Part shown: piece by piece, positions 62,129 through 64,000 of the stretch | How the letters are laid out: each line of letters starts with the position of its first letter | How positions within the stretch are numbered: position 1 is the first letter of the stretch | Assembly (NCBI GenBank): GCA_025210375.1 | Contig: JAOASB010000023.1 | Span: 62,001 to 126,000 of the forward strand | Source: Maledivibacter sp. | Lineage (GTDB): Bacteria > Bacillota > Clostridia > Peptostreptococcales > Caminicellaceae | Length of the DNA stretch: 64,000 nucleotides | Reading direction: 5' to 3' | Position numbers and translations under genes: made by a program | The notes under the pieces: model-generated | The model's input: the letters and a program-made list of their open reading frames with translations, nothing else | Database searches by the model: none | What the model was told of the DNA's origin: nothing

Positions 62129-62956
62129 TTAAAGTGCTTTTTTTATACCTAGTATATTTCTAGCCTCATCTGGAGTTGCTATTTCCCTACCAAATTCTCT
62201 TCCTGCCCTTACTGCACGTTCAACAAACTGTGCATTTGACTGTGCTAATACGCCCTTTGAATAGAATACATTATCTTCCATACCAACCCTAATATGCCCA
62301 CCCATAGCAATTGTCGTATACAGTATTGGCATATGTTTTGATCCTATTCCAAAGGCTGACCATGTGGCATTTTTAGGCAATAGTTTTCTTAGGAATACTA
62401 GATTTTCTATCTCTGCAGTCATTCCACTAGGAGCCCCAAGACAAAGCTGAAAATGAGGTGGTTCTAATATTATACCCTTCTTAATATAGTATAAGGCATT
62501 ATAAATCATTCCTGAATCAAAACATTCTATTTCTGGTTTGATATTGTTTTCAATCATTACATTTCCCAATTTCTCTAAAAAGGAAGGGGTGTTTAAAAAA
62601 ACTCCCTTATTCATCCAATTCATGGACCCACAATCAAAGGATGCAAATTCAGGCTTTAATTCAATAAGATGCTCATATCTTCTTAAATCCGTAGCTCCTA
62701 ATTCTCCCGATGTAGTTAGATTTATTATTATGTCACATTTCTCCCTAATCAATTTAACAGCTTCTGCAAATAATTCTTTATCCATGGTTCCAGCCCCATC
62801 TTTATCTCTTACATGTATATGAACTATAGATGCCCCAGCATTCCAACATCTATATGCATCCTCTGCAATTTCCCTTGGTGTAATAGGAACATTGGGATTA
62901 TTTTTTTTAGTAGGCCAAGCACCCGTTGGGGCCACGGTAATAATCAATTTCTCCAT
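62129..62956 (-). CDS. Beta-keto acid cleavage enzyme (BKACE family)
   Basis: A 275-residue TIM-barrel Zn enzyme of the BKACE (DUF849) family. Such enzymes combine a beta-keto acid with acetyl-CoA to give acetoacetate and a new CoA ester; Kce of lysine fermentation is one. Seen: TVAPTGAWPTKKNNP with PITP, HIHVRDKDGAGTMD (metal histidines), CGSMNW, ECFDSGM and GGHIRVGMEDNVF. ATG 62956 follows GAGGAGGAATAAA. It lies 43 bp downstream of a cyclase-family gene on the same strand. No other lysine-fermentation genes are present, so the substrate is not known. Confidence 0.88.
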   Translation of the reverse strand: MEKLIITVAPTGAWPTKKNNPNVPITPREIAEDAYRCWNAGASIVHIHVRDKDGAGTMDKELFAEAVKLIREKCDIIINLTTSGELGATDLRRYEHLIELKPEFASFDCGSMNWMNKGVFLNTPSFLEKLGNVMIENNIKPEIECFDSGMIYNALYYIKKGIILEPPHFQLCLGAPSGMTAEIENLVFLRKLLPKNATWSAFGIGSKHMPILYTTIAMGGHIRVGMEDNVFYSKGVLAQSNAQFVERAVRAGREFGREIATPDEARNILGIKKAL

Positions 62957-62999
62957 TTTATTCCTCCTCAAATAAACATAATAATAGCTGTGTCAACAT

Positions 63000-63767
63000 C
63001 TATTTATATTCAATTATAGCCACTGGCCTACACCAACCTGCAGTTCCACCCTTTAATTTAACAGGGAAAGCAGCTACCTTAAACCCATAAGCTGGAAGTT
63101 CCTTTAAATTAGCTAATTTTTCTATATGACAATATTCATGCTCCTTTCCTACTAAATGACCTTCCCACAATACTGAATTATCGCCTGTTGCTTTGAATTT
63201 TTCTACCGCCTTACTAAAAGGTATATCCCATCCCCAAGCATCTATGCCCATTACTTTTATTCCTTGCCTACATAAGTATCTAGTTGCTTCCGCCGACATA
63301 CCGGGATGTATGGAAAAATATCTTTCATCATATAAATATTTGTCACTATCAGTTCTTATTAAAACTATATCCATTGGTTTTAATCTATAATTTATTTTCT
63401 TCAATTGATTTTTGATATCCTCTTCCATTATTGCATAACCCGTTTCTTTTTCATGAAAATCAAGAACTACACCATCTCCATAGCACCATTCTAATGGTAT
63501 CTCATCAATAGTCTTAGAAGGCTTTCCTTCCGACATAGGAGCATAGTGTATGGGTGCATCTAGATGTGTACCCGTATGTTCCCCCAATGTTACGCTTCCA
63601 TTTGCCCATAACAATCCATCCTTAAAATCCTCTTTCTTCAGATTAAAAAATTTTGCTGCTTGTTCTGCTCCTTCTTCATGGTAAATCCTTTTAAAGGTTG
63701 CTTTTTCAGGCTCCATTGCTTCTGGATCTGTAGCTACAGCTAAATCCACAATTTTTACTTTACCCAT
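63000..63767 (-). CDS. Cyclase-family metal hydrolase (kynurenine-formamidase-like fold)
   Basis: A 255-residue member of the cyclase/KynB-like family. Seen: the metal-site HTGTHLDAPIHY at about residue 63, EKETGYAI, MDIVLIRTDSD, HPGMSAEATRYL and GIDAWGWDIPF. Relatives hydrolyse N-formyl amides or cyclic amides. The AAAGGAGTAGG site precedes the ATG. It precedes the BKACE gene, so the two probably act on successive intermediates, such as release of a keto acid followed by its cleavage. The upstream winged-helix regulator is the likely controller. The true substrate is unknown. Confidence 0.87.
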   Translation of the reverse strand: MGKVKIVDLAVATDPEAMEPEKATFKRIYHEEGAEQAAKFFNLKKEDFKDGLLWANGSVTLGEHTGTHLDAPIHYAPMSEGKPSKTIDEIPLEWCYGDGVVLDFHEKETGYAIMEEDIKNQLKKINYRLKPMDIVLIRTDSDKYLYDERYFSIHPGMSAEATRYLCRQGIKVMGIDAWGWDIPFSKAVEKFKATGDNSVLWEGHLVGKEHEYCHIEKLANLKELPAYGFKVAAFPVKLKGGTAGWCRPVAIIEYK

Positions 63768-63834
63768 TATCCTACTCCTTTCTATCCATGTACTCGGTAT
63801 ATATTGATTATTCTAAATTCCAAGTTTCCCACCT

Positions 63835-63864
63835 TTTATAAAATGTAATTATATAATTTGCTCA
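63835..63864. repeat. Family-A repeat end in reverse orientation (copy A8)
   Basis: GTAATTATATAATTTGCTC is the reverse complement of the family-A left end (GAGCAAATTATATAATTAC). It overlaps the stop codon of the regulator gene at the window edge. The other end of the copy is not recognisable. Confidence 0.5.
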
Positions 63865-64000
63865 ATTAGCATTATCTACTTTTTCAGAAATAATATTATC
63901 CACCACTCTACTGCCCTTATCAGTTATTGCAATAGTTCTTTTTAACAATCCCCCCTCTTTTAGATATCCATTTCGTATTAATTTTGAAGCAAATACAGAA
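63862..64000 (-). CDS. Winged-helix transcriptional regulator, C-terminal part (runs off the window edge)
   Basis: The minus strand is open from the edge at 64000 to TGA at 63862-63864, 45 codons. The text SVFASKLIRNGYLKEGGLL followed by KRTIAITDKGSRVVDNI is the wing and following helix of a MarR/HTH-type regulator. It precedes the cyclase-BKACE pair by 94 bp on the same strand and probably regulates it. The DNA-binding helix lies outside the window, so the exact family cannot be fixed. Confidence 0.65.
   Translation of the reverse strand, partial: SVFASKLIRNGYLKEGGLLKRTIAITDKGSRVVDNIISEKVDNAN

Overview
The window comes from an AT-rich, Gram-positive, spore-forming anaerobe, most likely a Clostridia member of the Alkaliphilus/Peptostreptococcales type. 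This is inferred from strong AGGAGG ribosome sites, frequent TTG/GTG starts, spore genes (cwlJ, gerQ, yyaC), PPi-type phosphofructokinase and many amino-acid/peptide catabolic genes. No rRNA, tRNA or CRISPR array was seen.

Layout. 1-5.2 kb: partial hypothetical gene, glycolipid glycosyltransferase and galU, methyl-accepting chemotaxis receptor. 5.5-9.9 kb: a cwlJ-gerQ spore-germination locus in which cwlJ is split by a 3.3-kb element. The element carries a large serine recombinase, two small minus-strand ORFs, a membrane-anchored repeat protein and a DUF898 protein. 10-20.9 kb: lytic transglycosylase, DUF3810 zincin, an acn-icd-citrate synthase operon behind a perfect consensus promoter, PPi-PFK, a GNAT-like protein, purine nucleoside phosphorylase and XapX. 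21.5-30.4 kb: a 2-aminoethylphosphonate (AEP) catabolic set (phnW, a PhnX-like hydrolase, two OPA-family transporters) bracketed by an unpaired response regulator and an unpaired histidine kinase. 30.6-38.4 kb: RpiR regulator, oligopeptide ABC transporter and M20 amidohydrolase. 38.7-48.8 kb: FadR-type regulator, AtuA/DUF4387 pair, ribokinase, CUT1 sugar ABC transporter without ATPase and two ADP-ribosylglycohydrolase-family proteins. 49-54.7 kb: topoisomerase III and an SNF2 helicase. 55.3-64 kb: DUF4438, YyaC, DUF1836, a TrhA/hemolysin-III protein, a lipoprotein with a nonsense-interrupted neighbour, an alkyl-sulfatase-like MBL enzyme, BKACE, a cyclase-family protein and a winged-helix regulator running off the edge.

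The most notable system is the cwlJ-intervening element. Joining the two flanks at their shared 6-bp sequence restores a complete 147-codon CwlJ in frame, with the catalytic-region glutamate on one side and the rest of the fold on the other. The element's inner ends carry a perfect 12-bp inverted repeat centred on a GG dinucleotide within that 6-bp sequence, the architecture expected of a serine-integrase attP. This resembles the developmentally excised skin (sigK) and SPbeta (spsM) elements. Excision during sporulation is an inference, not something the sequence shows.

The window also holds at least two families of roughly 100-160 bp intergenic inverted-repeat sequences and one distinct 171-bp palindromic element. 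They account for much of the otherwise empty DNA.
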